64,000 nucleotides of DNA from Ceratothoa steindachneri (taxonomy: Eukaryota; Arthropoda; Malacostraca; Isopoda; Cymothoidae). This document shows, one piece after another, positions 46,681 to 58,569 of the stretch. The stretch's first letter is position 1. Each line of letters opens with the position of its first letter. The DNA lies in the NCBI GenBank assembly GCA_963969495.1, contig OZ018331.1, forward strand, positions 149,420,779 to 149,484,778, read 5' to 3'. The notes beneath the pieces were generated by a model that did no database searches, had not been told where the DNA came from, and saw only the letters and a list, made by a program, of their open reading frames with translations. The translations under genes and the position numbers were made by a program.

Positions 46681-46831
46681 GTGATCTTCACCTCGGGTCG
46701 GCACGTTCAGATAAGCACCAAAGCGAGTGTTATGGACGCGGTGCTGCAAACTTCGAGTCTCACCAACATCTTCCACTTCACCTTTGAGACGCCTGATGAA
46801 GTGAATCCAATTATTCCAAGAACTTATCACG
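46681..46831 (+). CDS. ACOT9: ACOT9-like exon e
   Basis: Acceptor TTTGAACAG and donor GTAAGC bound 151 bp reading VIFTSGRHVQISTKASVMDA, then TNIFHFTFETPDEVNPIIPR and TYH. It matches the V.(F/Y)T....IQV....V......TTNVFHFTF....EVP.V.P.TY region. It starts on a codon boundary after exon d and leaves one base. The last exon(s), expected to encode a short MLYLDG-type end, were not found downstream and may lie beyond 64000. Confidence 0.87.
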
Positions 46832-47370
46832 GTAAGCGAGAGCATTAGTGTGGCATTGATGCGCACCGATCATACTTGTGATCAAAGATGATGACTTATC
46901 GCGGGGTAAGGGATGACATTTTCAGAAGTTGACAGGCGGGATTTTCGCAAAAAGGGGTTTCATCGTCTTTTGCCTTTTTCCCACGGTGTGGTCGGCACGC
47001 ATCAGCGGAACTAAGTTTTAAAATGACAAGATTTCAGGAGAAATAATGATGCCCTGGTACGCCACAAAGAGGGTTGCAGTAGGATGCCATGTCAATTGAT
47101 CATCAAGATAATTAATATACTTATTTTTAGTTGAGAGGTTATTAAAAAAATATATAGCAGGGGAGTTTTAAAATGCAAGATTATGGATAATGGTACCAAC
47201 ATAAAGATCAGAATGACACTGGCAAGCTAAAAGGCAATTCAAAAAGTTGTGTTTTGAGCAGGATCATATTGTATGAGATTTTAACCATGCAGATTAAAGT
47301 GGGGGGGGGGGTTCTTCTGATTGGCCTCTTCTTGGATGAATATTTGCGATTGCTAAATATTGTATGAATT
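46832..47370. other. Sequence downstream of ACOT9 exon e, nothing recognised
   Basis: No coding or repeat signature seen apart from a G-run at 47302-47311. Confidence 0.4.
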
Positions 47371-47690
47371 GACCGTGGACACCTTCTGGTGTGGTTCAAC
47401 CGCGGACACCAGTATAGATTGACCTGCGGGCACCTTTCGTTATGGAATGGCCCTTGGACACATTGCGGTATGGATTGACCCGCCGGCACCCTTGCAGCAT
47501 GGATTGACCTGCCGGCACCCTTGCAGCATGGATTGACCTGTAGTCACCCTTGTGGAGTGGATTGATCCGTGGAGACCCTTGCGATGTGGGCACACTTGCG
47601 GTATGAATTGACTCGCGAACACGCATGCTGTATGGATTGACCCGTGGACATCCTTGCGGTATGGATTGATCATGGACACGCCAAGCCGGC
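47370..47690 (+). repeat. Minisatellite, 29-30-bp unit
   Basis: About eleven units of the type ATGGATTGACCCGTGGACAC followed by CCTTGCGGT. The two units starting at 47470 and 47499 are nearly perfect at a 29-bp period; others drift. It ends where an inverted I-clade fragment begins. Confidence 0.9.
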
Positions 47691-47694
47691 TTTC

Positions 47695-48600
47695 TCCCGG
47701 CGCTTGACCATGCCCCCAACAACGAAAAAGTCAAATAGTCCATAGTCGGGTGTGCACGAACACGTCCTGAGTACAGCGACCTTCTGTAGCGACCCCCCTC
47801 ATCTCGATACTGGTACAAGTAATGTGCGTAAAGACACCCAGACTGGGACATTCAACAAGAATATGCCGAACAGTCCAGGGGATAACGCAGCTGTCGCAAT
47901 AAGGTAGCGGCGAGCGCTCCATCAAATGGCGGTGCGTCCCGCACGTGTGTCCAATTCGGAGACTACAGAAAGGGCCCTGAAGCCGTCACAGCATTGGGGG
48001 GTATGTTCATGGGAACAGTCATGGGGCAATGGCACGCCAAGCTGCCCTGATTCCGGCCATGTAGTCGGTTGGAGGACCTGCGAAACGCTGGTCTGGTCGC
48101 CCAGTCCTCGTGGTCTCAAGCACGCTCATTCCCCGCACTCCCTACATGTCCAGAACCCAGCATAATATAATCTCGACAACCGTTGAATCACGGATAACGC
48201 GAACCAGGGTGTATTGCAACCAACTCGGTCGTGAAGACAGACGCAGCGCCCGGTAGACCCCGCTGACTTCAAACAGAGGGGATATGGCGTGGAAACCTAC
48301 CACTTCTTCGGACTTGGAGGTCATCCGTGTACACGGGCACAGATCCAGCTCCATGGTGGCGTCCTGAGCAGAACCATAGGCGCCATCACCCCGAGAGCTA
48401 CACTGAGCTGTGGAAAGAGTTTCCTAGCCATAATCTGAAAGGGCTTAAGGGTATGACTGGCGTTTCTCGATGGCATAGACACCGTCGAGATCGACTGTCG
48501 GTGCAGAGGGAGAGGCCGGCGCTGGTCGTCGACCATTTTTTAGTCCATTCACCTCTGCTCTGTGCCGGGATTGGTGGGGGTGGGGTCGTTCCTCTCGCTT
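47695..48600 (-). mobile_element. I-clade fragment F (RNase H region), inverted
   Basis: On the minus strand it follows copy D from about 32060 to about 33140: ATCTCGACGGTGTCTATGCC near 48490, VVGFHAISPLFEVSGVYRAL near 48290, LERSPLPYCDSCVIPWTVRHILVECPSLG near 47850-47930. Several indels break the frame. There is no 3' UTR or tail. Confidence 0.82.
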
Positions 48601-48868
48601 CTTGCTTCTGGTGAAGGTGGGGATGTTTTTTCAATGTGGCCTTCTTTCCACCCCTGTCTTATCTTTCCTTTCAGCCATCTCTACTTTTACACCTAATTTC
48701 CTTTAACGCTCTACACCGGGTGGGAGAGGGGGCCCCGAGTCGTGCCAAGCTGGTCCGAACGGTACTCTATGACCTCTTCTTACGATGGGGAGGTTTCCCC
48801 TTCACCTAGCTCCCAAGTAGATCCCTCCCCGCTAATTTATGGTAAGGGACCCTCCAAAATTCTCCTCA
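48600..48868. other. GC-rich stretch, possibly another I-clade leader
   Basis: GTAAGGGACCCTCC near 48840 resembles GCAGGGGACCCTCC in the 5' part of copies B (10717) and D (27234), and the surrounding sequence is similarly rich in CCCTCC motifs. There is not enough to assign it. Confidence 0.3.
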
Positions 48869-48869
48869 C

Positions 48870-51800
48870 ATAATAATAATAATAGGTATTTATAATGCGC
48901 CCTTCAGGGCTGTTAGCCCTCCCAGAGTGCATGTTGTGTAGCGAGTGTAGAGAAAGTTTACAGGGAAGAGAAGGCAATTCTGAAGAGATGAGTCTTCAGG
49001 AGACGTTTAAAAGTAGCGAGGGAGGGAGAGGATCGTACTTTGGCAGGAAGAGCATTCCAGAGTCTAGGAGCACAAACTGAGAAGGAACGGTCACCCATCG
49101 AGCAGAGGACAGAACGAGGAGTGTTTAGGATGGGAGCGAGGTTAGACCGGAGTGCCCGAGGAGTTTGACGACGGGAGAGGGCAGACGAGAGATAAGGTGG
49201 AGCCTCGAGGTTTAGGGCCTTGTAGGTGATGAGAAGAATCTTATAGTGGGTACGGAAGCGAATAGGTAACCAGTGTAGCTCCTGTAACAAAGCCATCGAA
49301 GGAGAGAACCGGGGCCGGCGAAGGAGGAGCCGGGCAGCATAGTTTTGAACTAGTAGGGAGAGGGGGGGGAGTGACGAAGAAGGGAGATTCACTAGAAGAG
49401 AATTGCAGTAGTCTAAGCGGGAGGTGACGAAGGCATGAATAGCAGTCTCAAGGCTTCTTCGATCAAAATGGGATCGAACACGTGAAAAGTTGCGGAGGAA
49501 ACCGAGGGAAGACTTACAGATACGATGGATGTGCGGTTTAATCGAGAGTTGCTCGTCGAAAATAACACCAAGATTACTGATGGTAACAGAGAAGGCGACA
49601 TTGTTTTCCCCAAGGTTAAGGGAGGGGAAGAGAGCTTTAGGTTTCTCTACCATCGAAGCGGTACCAACAAGGAGAATTTGTTTTATCGTGGTTAAGTTGG
49701 AGAAAGTTGGCAGACAGCCATTCGTTTATGGAGGTGTAGGGTGAAAGGAGCTTAGTAATTGATTGAGCGAAGGACACAGGGGATGAGGAAAGGTATATCT
49801 GAGTGTCATCAGCATAGAGGTGGAAGGACAGGCCCAAATCGCGAAGAAGGGAGCCAAGAGGAAGTAAGTAGATGCGAAAGAGGAGGAGACCAAGGACTGA
49901 GCCCTGAGACACCCCAAAATGAATGGGCGCGGGCTCGGAGGAGAGGTTATCGAGCTCGATCGACTGAGTGCGGGAGGAGAGGTATGAGCGGAATCAATCA
50001 AGTGCAGTGCCCGAGAGACCTAGGAAAGTATGAAAACGATCAAGGAGGACAGTGTGGTCGATTGTGTCGAAAGCAGAGCAGAGGAGAGGTCTAGGAGGAC
50101 TAGAATGCGCGTACAACCCCTATCGGCTGCTCTACGTAAACCGTTTGAAACATTAAGAAGAGCGGGTTCAGCAGAGTGCTTCGCTTTGAACCCCGATTGG
50201 TACGTTTCATCGATATTGCAGTTAAAAATATGGTCATTAAGGTGAGAGAAAACCACTCTCTCTAGGATCTTGGAGAGGAATGGAAGATGTGAGATAGGGC
50301 GATAGCTAGATGGTTCAGAGAGGTTAAGGTGTGTTTTTTTAAGTATAGGACGAATTGAGGCATGTTTGAAGGAAGAGGGAACCACCCCTGTGGCAAGAGA
50401 AGTATTAAAGAGATGAAGAATCAGTAGGAGGAGAGCAGGGAGAATTTGGTGGAGGAGTTTGGGTGGAAAGACGTCATTAGGGGATCCAGATTTGTTAGAG
50501 CGTGAGATCAGGGCAGTTACTTCCTCAGAGGACGCCCGAGTGAGGACGTTAAGCGGCAATGGAGTATGGGCGGGGAGAACAGCATGGGCTTATTCAGACG
50601 ACTGGGGTAGTACGGCGTAAAGGTTAATAACTTTATCAGAGAAAAATTTAGAAAGAGTAGGGGGGGTGATGGGAGGAGAGGTGGGGGAAATGGGGCTAGG
50701 CGAGGAAAGACGACAGAGGAGATGAAGATAGTCCGGGGGTCATTCTTGCTCTCAGACAAAAGTTTGCGTGAATGAGCCTCGCACGCTGATTTTAATTTGG
50801 AAGAATAAGTCGAAGTAGCAAGACAATAGTAAAGTGAGGGTGGTCGTATCCTGCCCACGGGAGCGTGCTTTACGGAGGGCTCGTGCATGAGCACGTAAGG
50901 ACCTCCTTGAACGAAGGAGTTCCATGGTGAACCAAGGGGCGCGGTGATGGTGGTTTTAAGAAGGAGTGATAAGGGGGCGTGCACGTCAAGGCAGGCGAGT
51001 GATGATTGGTGCAGAGAGTTTAAGGTTTGGTCAGGTGAAGCAGTAGTATCAATAGGAGGTAGGGCAGAAACAACGTCGTTAAAGAGAGAAGTAATATCAA
51101 TTGACGATAGTCGCTGGAAAGGAGTAGGATCTCGGTAGGGAATATAGAATTTAAAATTGACTAAGAAGTGGTCGGAAATCGTATTAGAAAGGTTAGTTAC
51201 TGTTAGATTTTATATATGGAGGTTCGAGATGACTAAGTCCAGGGTATTACCATGTATATGTGTTTGGGATGACACTTGTTGTGTAAGAGAGAAGAGGTCG
51301 ATGATGTCAATGAATGCACGAAAAGTCTCATTGTTGCTAGGAAGATTGAAGTCACCGAGAATAAGGAGAGAACCATCAGAGGATAGGTTCGAGACTGGTT
51401 ACTGAACTCCTCGAGAAATGAGGCTGGAGACGAGCTGGGAGTGCGGTAAAGGACCACATTAGGCAGAGCGAGCACAGCACGTGAGACAGCAATGAGAGCC
51501 TCAAATGAGGCTAGAGGGGAGGGGGAGAAGATTCAGTGGGAAGGATGAGTTAGAAATCAGTGCAACTTCCCCTTCACGGTGGTTTCGAGGAACATGCAGG
51601 AAAGAATGACCCGGAGGAGTTGCAAGGGCAGTGCATAAACCAGAATCAGACTCGAGCCAGGTTTTTGTAAGGACAAGGAAGGAAACCCCAGTGCGAACAA
51701 CGAGGTCATGGACATACTCCGACTTATTGGTCAGACTCTTAATGTTCAGAAGAGACGCCGACAGCGCCTGCTGATGAGCACAGGAGGAAGGGGGAGATTT

Positions 51801-52000
51801 GATGGTGTTGGGTAAAGGAAGAATGGTAGGGCGAAAGAGGTTCCTAAGGGACGCCGAAAGTCTTGGCCCCCTCCTAGTTGGGCGAGTTTGGGGGATACCA
51901 ACACCCTTTATCTTCGCGTATGTAGCTGGCGAAAGAGGATAATTTTAAAGAGTTGAGTGAGAGGATTGAGTCCCTATCATACATAGTGGGGGAGAAAGGA
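48870..52000 (-). mobile_element. L2-type (CR1 group) non-LTR retrotransposon, broken
   Basis: Read leftward: endonuclease pieces (HSFLHVPRNHREGEVALIS near 51600; VVLYRTPSSSPASFLEEFS near 51440; a degraded ILGDFN site near 51350), RT (KSGSPNDVFPPKLLH near 50480, SSYRPISHLPFLSKILERVV near 50290, then a frame break, SQGSVLGLLLF near 49905, YADDTQIYLS near 49800), and the C-terminal domain (LDYCNSLLVNLP, LQELHWLPIRFRTHYKIL, ..PRLWNALPAKVRSSPSL; 48958-49653, open). The 3' end is GGGCGCATTATAAATACC with an (ATT)n tail at 48873-48887, typical of L2. Catalytic YADD is intact but the frame is interrupted in several places. Confidence 0.85.
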
Positions 52001-52439
52001 GGGAGCAAAGGCGAGAATTATGGAGAACGCAGCAGGCGGAAAACCTAACCCTAACTTGACTCGTAGAAAGTGGGGGAGGGTTCTCCCAGGCGAGGCGTGG
52101 ATGTGGGGGCGGGTTCGCCGACGCAAGGCCTGGGAGTGGGGGAGGGTTAGCCAGGAAGGAAGACACAGAGCAGCACGTGACAACAAATGAATAAATGGAG
52201 TGAGAAGGAAGTTAATATTAAAGCCGACATGAGCAATGAGTTACAAATAAAATTTGGTACTTGCAAGCAAGACTACCATCGAATGGGGAGCACAGCATTA
52301 ACTAGTTAAAAAGCATTAAACACAATGCGGTAATTATAGTTCACACAATGAAATTAATTAAAAAGCACTAAAATCACAACGCGACAACACTAATTAAAGA
52401 GCACTAAATAACAGAAGATAGTCGTGTGGAGGGGATTTC

Positions 52440-53032
52440 CCTCCTCTGATGCCAAAGGGTAAAAGGCTTCCCGATACCACATATCCTTGGGAGCCGCCCC
52501 TTTGCGGCTCCCTCTCTAGTACGGAGGGAGCCCTCACTACGTTTTATGGGCTTCCAGAGGGAAAATAAACCAGAAAGGTAATATCAACCACTCCCGTCGT
52601 GTGGGAAGCTAGCGAGGATCCCCTGAGCGGGACTATCGGGGGGGGCAAGTGACAACAGGTTCTGACCCCGATCCTCTACTAGTGCTGTTTATAAAGGCCG
52701 GTATACCGATCCTTCATGTCTCCGAGGGTGGCTGCTACACCGACGTCTCGGATGCACACGGTGCCCATAGCCCGGGGGCCGGATGCGGTTACACCTTTCC
52801 ATCCGGTCCCCCATGATATTTAAAATGCCTCTAGGTAATCCAACGCGCTCTGTGAGTGGCTAAAAATCACAATCGGTCACCGTACAGGGCAGGCCGTTCT
52901 TCTTTATTTGTATTTTTGGCTTGGGGAGGGGGGTCGTCTTTTTTGGTATTTTCTTTTATTTTAAATTCGCCTAAAGTTAGAGTTGTTTAGGATTTCGGCA
53001 GTTGTGCTCTTGCTGGTGGCTGCCAGATGGGC

Positions 53033-53036
<4 letters not shown>
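52440..53036 (+). mobile_element. Diverged I-related 3' fragment G
   Basis: A frame near 52700-52790 reads KAGIPILHVSEGGCYTDVSD and GAGCGYTFP, resembling the first strand of an RNase H domain. It soon hits stops. The right end, GGCTGCCAGATGGGCAC (53017-53033), equals the terminal block of the I-clade family (compare 10171). The tail is (TA)n instead of A-rich. Probably a related but different subfamily. Confidence 0.5.

Positions 53037-53120
<84 letters not shown>
53037..53120. repeat. (TA)n microsatellite
   Basis: 84 bp of TA repeats directly after the 3' terminal block of an I-type fragment, in the position where an A-tail would be. Confidence 0.97.
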
Positions 53121-53124
<4 letters not shown>

Positions 53125-53139
53125 GATGCGGGGGAGGTA

Positions 53140-55140
53140 TCTTTAATAAATGGGAAAGTCCTCTTGCGGAGATGTGGAAGGATGTTAACAGAACTGGGAC
53201 TAGTTCTCACCAGACCACTCTTTCCCTCATCCAGGAAGACGGTACTGCCATCTTTGACCATCGTCCGTGACAGTGTTCTTCTCGATCGCAATCTCTAGAC
53301 GGGATACTTCTTCATCAGCATATAATGCCCGCCGCATGCTCCCTGAAGGCCGCCGACTAGACTTCAGCTACCGAGGCGGAGAACCCTTCAAGGACCAAAA
53401 ATTGAGACAAACGAGCTTCGTGTGCGGATGCCGCCCTTAATCGGAACGATATCCCGTGTGTCATATTTTGACACTTGTTAGCTTTGTTCAACAAGATCTG
53501 GTCGGAAGGTATTCTCCCAGATTCCTGACGTATGCGAACGGCTTGCTTTTCGCAAGCCCGTAAGAGATCACCACCCGTCTAGTTTTTGCCCAATTCCTCT
53601 AACTTCTTGCGTGTGCAAGTTGGTGGAGAAAAGGCTAGATGTTAGGCTACCTCATTTCCTGGACAACGGAGGTCACAGAGCAGTGTCAGTAAGATCTATT
53701 CAACGCTCAATGGTTTGCTCCGTCTGGAAAGTGCTTTCTGCTAGATCCTTCGTAAGTCTGAATTCCTATGAGATCGTCGATTCCACGTACGGATAGGATC
53801 AGGAAGGACAAAAAGAAGGCATGCCGCAGGAAAGTTTCCTCAGTGTCACTTTCTCTCCGTTGAGCATCAACAGTATCAGTTCATTGCTGCCGGAGGAGGT
53901 TCTCGCCACGCTTTATGTTGAGGACTTTTCCATCTCTTGGGCGCCTACTCCAACAGGCTCTGAACTCATCTCGTTATGCCGATGCGCACCAGTTTCTGTT
54001 TTCTTTGACTAAGACCCAGACGTGTTCCTAAATGCGGTTCGCATGGACGTGGTCGACCTTCATCCTTTCTTTCTAGACTTTGTTTTCGACCGACACGTCA
54101 CCCAAGAGGAACACATTCGCAGCCTTAGGGTCTATTGTACCGGCACCATGGATATTCTTCGCTCCGTGACCTTCAGCATTTAGTGCTGATAGAGCTACAC
54201 TTAAAGCTAAACTACGAATGTGAATTTTATTCCTCTGCATCCTAAAGTCTACTATGCAAGGTCGATTCGATAAATCACACTGCTTTCCGACAGATGATCA
54301 GTGCCATTCGCACGTCCCCTATAGAGAGCCTCCTTTTCGATACAGGAAAGATGGCACTCGCTTTACGTACTGCCCTGTGTGTTTGTGCGCGCGGGTTCAG
54401 GTTCTCCACCAGTCCTAACAGCTCTTATTTCGTCTTTTGCAATGAAATGCGCCAATCATGGCCTAAGCCTTTCGTTTTGGGGGCTAGTAAACTCATTCGA
54501 GAGTTTGATATAACTCCGGGCCGATGGTTGCCCCCAAGACGCACTTTTTAGTATACCACTTTTTAACATTTGTGTCCACGCCTCTGCTTCCAACGCTCCT
54601 ACAGCACCCCGAGCATTGCGTTCGTATTTTTCGGAGCACATGTTTTGCTTCACTGGAGCCGTGACGGTCTACGCGAATGTCTCCAAGTCAGAAGAGGGAG
54701 GGGGGCAACCATGCCTATCTCCCCGGGGCGTTGCGTCTGTCTCCACGCCCGTACTGGTTGCAATTAAATTAAAATTCAATACACCGCCTCGGTGCGGGAG
54801 ATTTTGCCCTGTGTCCATTTTCAGAGACCGTATTCTAATATATAGCGACTCATAGCGCGCTAAGTGCCCTTGTGGTAGTAGAATTTCCGCATCCTCCAGT
54901 TCACCTCCGATTTACACACACTTGCGGGATGCAGCTCCATCTGATGGAGTACCTCTCCCGTTACCGTAACGAACTGCGCGCTACGGTTTCTCTCTCATTC
55001 TGGGACCTCTTCCTCATTTGATTATTTTTTACTTGATAGCGCATTTGATCCCTGAGTGAGGCAAGTCTCTGCCTGGGGCACCTAAGCGTGCCTCTTAAAT
55101 GTCTCTGTTATTGTAGCTGTTTGGTTATCCATAACACTAT
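53140..55140 (+). mobile_element. I-clade copy H, heavily decayed
   Basis: It follows ORF2 of copy D from the endonuclease/RT linker: GAAGGCCGCCGACTAGACTTC near 53346, IPLTSCVCKLVEKRLDVRLP near 53600-53650, PQESFLSVTFSPLSINSI near 53823, LYVEDFSIS near 53915 (YVDD changed to YVED), and RNase H scraps (IYSDS near 54840). Most of the RNase H and C-terminal region is deleted, and the 3' palindrome is not found. Many indels. Confidence 0.78.
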
Positions 55141-55780
55141 ATTTTAAGAACGGGATTGATAAATTGAGACGACGATAGCGCCGCCTCTTTAGCCCAGCTA
55201 ATTCCGCCCAAAATTATAATTTTGAGGGGTAATTTCGAAGTGGGTCACACCTCTGCAATTTTTAAATAAACTAGTCATATTCCTAATTTGAAAGCCTAAC
55301 ATTAGATTCGAATTCAAAAGGCGATTGCTAAATGTCGTTAAGCCTCTAGTTTTTCTACCACGTTCCTTGACTTCAGATATATAAGCCTCACTCCCTGAAT
55401 GCTATTTAAATCAATCATATTTTCTTTAAAAGTGAATAAGATGATATTTCTATATAATATTTTAATTCAGAAAAAAAAATCTCTTCATAATGACATAATA
55501 TGAAGCAATTCCAATTAATAATGTGGCTACTAGCTCCCAAGATGGCGACTTATCTATTTTTTTGTCAGAACTTAAAAAGGCAACCATGTATCGATAAACT
55601 TAACTTCATCAGAATTGTACCAAAAACGGGTATTCATTCCTATGTAATTTGATGAGCGGAATAAAACATTTCTTCTAAAACTTTTAGTGATTAGAAGGCT
55701 CTAAAAACCTGCGAATCACGGCGCTATCTTCGTCTCAATTTACCACTGGATTTGTTTGGGGTTTTTTTTCGAATAATAAT
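55140..55780. other. AT-rich spacer before the mariner-type element
   Basis: No gene or repeat recognised. Confidence 0.4.
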
Positions 55781-55781
55781 A

Positions 55782-57069
55782 CAGGGTTATTCAAAAAGAA
55801 TGAACCGATTTTATTAAGAAAAAGGAATAGAAAACTCCAGCAAAGTCACAATCAACTTTTATTTCCTGTCTTACAAGTGTTCAATGTGGCCACCACCTGC
55901 AGCACAGGCAACATCAATGCGTTCAGAGAATTCCTCCCAGACACGTATCAGCATATCACGATCGCTGTTGTTGTTCAATGTTTAAGGTCATCGAGGTTAG
56001 TGGGTAGCGGTGGAACATAAACGCGATCTTTTACATATCCCCACAAGAAAAAAAATCACACACGGTGATTGATGTCTGGAGATCTCGCAGGCCAAGCATA
56101 AAGAGCAAGGTCTCGGGCCCCCTTCCGACCAATCCATCGCTGGGGCACCTTTTCATTTAAAAAAAACTCGAGCCAATGGGGCGGTGCTCCATCTTGTCGA
56201 AAAATTAAGTCATGCGAATCTGCTTGCAGTGAAGTGAAGAGCCAGTTTTGGAGCATATCGAGATAGGTTTGTCCTTTAACGGTGTCTCCTTCAAAGAAAA
56301 AGGGACCATTGTCCCGAAACAGCACAGAAGACGTTCACCATAGGGAAATTTCTTTCCTGCTCAACTGTTTCATGTGAGTGCTTTGTTCCCCAAATACGCA
56401 CATTTGTAACGATTGACTGAGCCGCGCAAGTGAAAAGTCGCTTCATCACTAAAATTAAACGTGAAATGAAGGTTTCGTCTTCTATCATCTCCAGCATCGA
56501 ATCGCAAAATTCCATCCGCTTCCTCTTGCCGTCTTTGGTAAGTGCCTGAACGAGGCGGAGTCTGTATGGTTTCAAATGTAGACAGACGTCTTCTTAGCAC
56601 ACGCCAGATAGTGGATTGAGGGATCGTAAGGTCACGGCTCGCTCGATTTGTGGACTTCCGCGGGCTCCCCTTAAACGCAGCATTGATTTTCGCCACTTGT
56701 TCCGCCGAAATTCGTGATCGTCCGGGACTTTTTCCTTTACACAGACACCCATTCTCTTGAAACTGTCGAATGTTCTTAGGAGAGGGCGAATTAATGTCAA
56801 ATCGCCTTCGAAAAGCACGCTGCACCGTGACAACCGAATTTGTTTTCGCGAACTCGAGAACGCAGAACGCCTTTTGCTGAGGACTCTCCATTCCGAGGGT
56901 GAACAAACAACTGAATGTTGCCGGAAGAACGATGCGATGCGACGCGACTACAGCGCCCCTGTGGCAGCCATTCAAAACTTTCAAATAATCACTGACTCAT
57001 TCCATGAGGAGGCTTGAAAAATGAAGCAATGCGTCATGAAATCGGTTAATTCTTTTTTGAATAACCCTG
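55782..57069 (-). mobile_element. Tc1/mariner-superfamily DNA transposon, 1288 bp
   Basis: Terminal inverted repeats of about 31 bp: CAGGGTTATTCAAAAAGAAT.. at the left end and its complement ATTCTTTTTTGAATAACCCTG at the right, both outermost bases included, with a one-base length difference. Flanking TA dinucleotides at 55780-55781 and 57070-57071 are the expected target duplication. One broken transposase gene fills the inside on the minus strand. Confidence 0.92.
56056..56984 (-). pseudogene. Mariner-type transposase, two frame breaks
   Basis: The N-terminal helix-turn-helix part reads FCVLEFAKTNSVVTVQRAFRRRF, SPKNIRQFQENGCLCKGKSP, TIPQSTIWRVLRRRL. The first catalytic Asp is in FNFSDEATFH (about 56450). 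The frame then shifts near 56400 (VRIWGTKHSHETVEQER in the next frame) and again near 56320. The second Asp is in FRQDGAPPHW (about 56205) and the third in WPARSPD (about 56085), with 38 residues between them as read. It would have cut and pasted the element at TA sites. As it stands it is inactive. Confidence 0.85.
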
Positions 57070-57084
57070 TAGATATTTTTTAGT

Positions 57085-57400
57085 CTTGTGCGACTTTACA
57101 TCTCACTATGTCGTCGGTCGGTTGGTCCCGTTTTTTTTTATCACATTGTAACTATTCAGCCGATTCTAATGAAATTTAAAACCTTTATGTTATTTTACTT
57201 CCTCTTTTGAATGATATAATTTTCGAAGTCCTCCCAAGATTAGCTCGGGAATTATTTTGTTTTGGCAATAACATCAAAACTACTCAGCCGATTCTAACGA
57301 AATTTGAAACACTTATGTTGTTTTACATTCTCTTTTGAATGGTATAAATGCCAAAGTCCTCCAAGGTGAATAAGTGAGAGCATGCGACATTTTGGTCAGC
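57085..57400 (+). repeat. Dispersed repeat R1 (also at 61205-61480)
   Basis: The common text is TACTATGTCGGTCGGTCGGTCC, then a T-run, CAATAACA.CGTAACTAT..GCCGATTCTAACG, TTGTTTT.CATTCTCTTT.GAATG and CAAAGTCCTCCCAAGGTTAGCTC. Within this copy a shorter unit (ACTA.TCAGCCGATTCTAA.GAAAT) occurs twice (57145 and 57277). No coding capacity. Confidence 0.75.
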
Positions 57401-57419
57401 AGACCTTGTTCTCCCCTTA

Positions 57420-58000
57420 GTTTGGTTATGGCCAAAGTATATTTTAAGTATTTATGAAAGTTATTTATAAGAATTCCTTTAGAGTTTGAAAAAACAAAAT
57501 GGTTAAGTTCAGAAAAATAAATGATTATCCAGTTTTAGAATTTTTTAAAACAAAAAGAATTACAAATGGTGAAGTTAGAAAATTTATTAAAATTTAGGCA
57601 TGGAAGCTTTTTATTTTATTTATTGGTACATTCAAAAGTTTAGCGAAGTTATTTCTAAAATAGATTTTCAATTTTAATCTTTATTAGAAGGAAGTAACCA
57701 CTGCTTATAAAAACAAGTTAAGCATAATGAAATTATTTGAGCAAATTTAGATGAAAAATAAACAGGATTGTTTTTTTCTGTATTTTAAAAGAATTCTGAT
57801 AAAAGATTTTTATGGCATTTAGGCCTAGAAAATAAACATTGATATGAAAAAATTGACCAAGAGTGCATTATTAGGAAACTTTAAAAAAAAATTAGACCAA
57901 AAGGTCATTGACAAAGCCTGATAGGCCGTAGACCACAGACCAAAGGTCGGCCCACGAAGCGCAAGCCTCCTCCTGTAAGGCCACTCTCTTGTATTTTATT
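57420..58000 (+). repeat. Dispersed repeat R2, copy 1
   Basis: It matches 60120-60545 through several blocks: CAGAAAATTTATTAAAAT, AAAAGAATTC.GAT, TAGAAAATAA.CAT, GACCAAGAGT..ATTATTAGGA, and a final part with a hairpin (CAGACCAAAGGTCGG, 57940) followed by AAGCGCAAGC. A partial copy lies at 58240-58560. The family is unidentified. Confidence 0.65.
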
Positions 58001-58239
58001 ATTTTTTAAGGTAATTTTAAATTTAATTTATTCTTTTTTTCAGTGGGTATGCCCTCTTTGGTCACCAGATAACTATTAAAAAAATCCTGTAATATGGTGA
58101 ATCTGTATTGAGAGTTGAGGATAGTTGATAATTTTTTTACCTTTTATTTTTGGGGATAATTTCTTAATTACATCTTTTATGTAAATTTTCTGAACTTTAG
58201 ATATCGCCAGTTTTGAGTTATCATCATCACTAACTCTAT

Positions 58240-58560
58240 AATTGTATAACAGGATTTTTGAAAATGTGTGAAAGATTATTTTCTTCGTTAGTTATTTCTA
58301 ATAATTCTTTTATAATATCAAAAACAAAATGGTGAATTTCAGAAATAAATATAAGTATCAAAATTTTGTGAATTTTCTAAAACCCAAAGAATTACAAATT
58401 GTGAAATTCAGAAAATTTATTTTTATATGTTTTTTTATAACTATATTTTAGCAAGGTGATATTTTGAAAGGGAGGAAATTTAGTTTAGAGTTCCTTTTAA
58501 AAATTACTATAATTGGCGAAGTTCAGAAAATTTATAAAAATGTAACCATGGCTGCTTTTT
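58240..58560 (+). repeat. Dispersed repeat R2, partial copy 2
   Basis: It contains AAAACAAAATGGTGAATTTCAG, AAAGAATTACAAATTGTGAAATTCAG and the ATGGCTGCT block seen also near 57599 and 60236. The hairpin part is missing. Confidence 0.6.
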
Positions 58561-58569
58561 TTTTTAGAT

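Noticed and set aside
47370..47690. CRISPR-like direct repeats
   Set aside because: Units adjoin without spacers, drift steadily, and the genome is eukaryotic; it is a minisatellite.
53140..55140. A separate new RT family
   Set aside because: Motif order and linker sequence follow copy D; it is a decayed copy of the same family.
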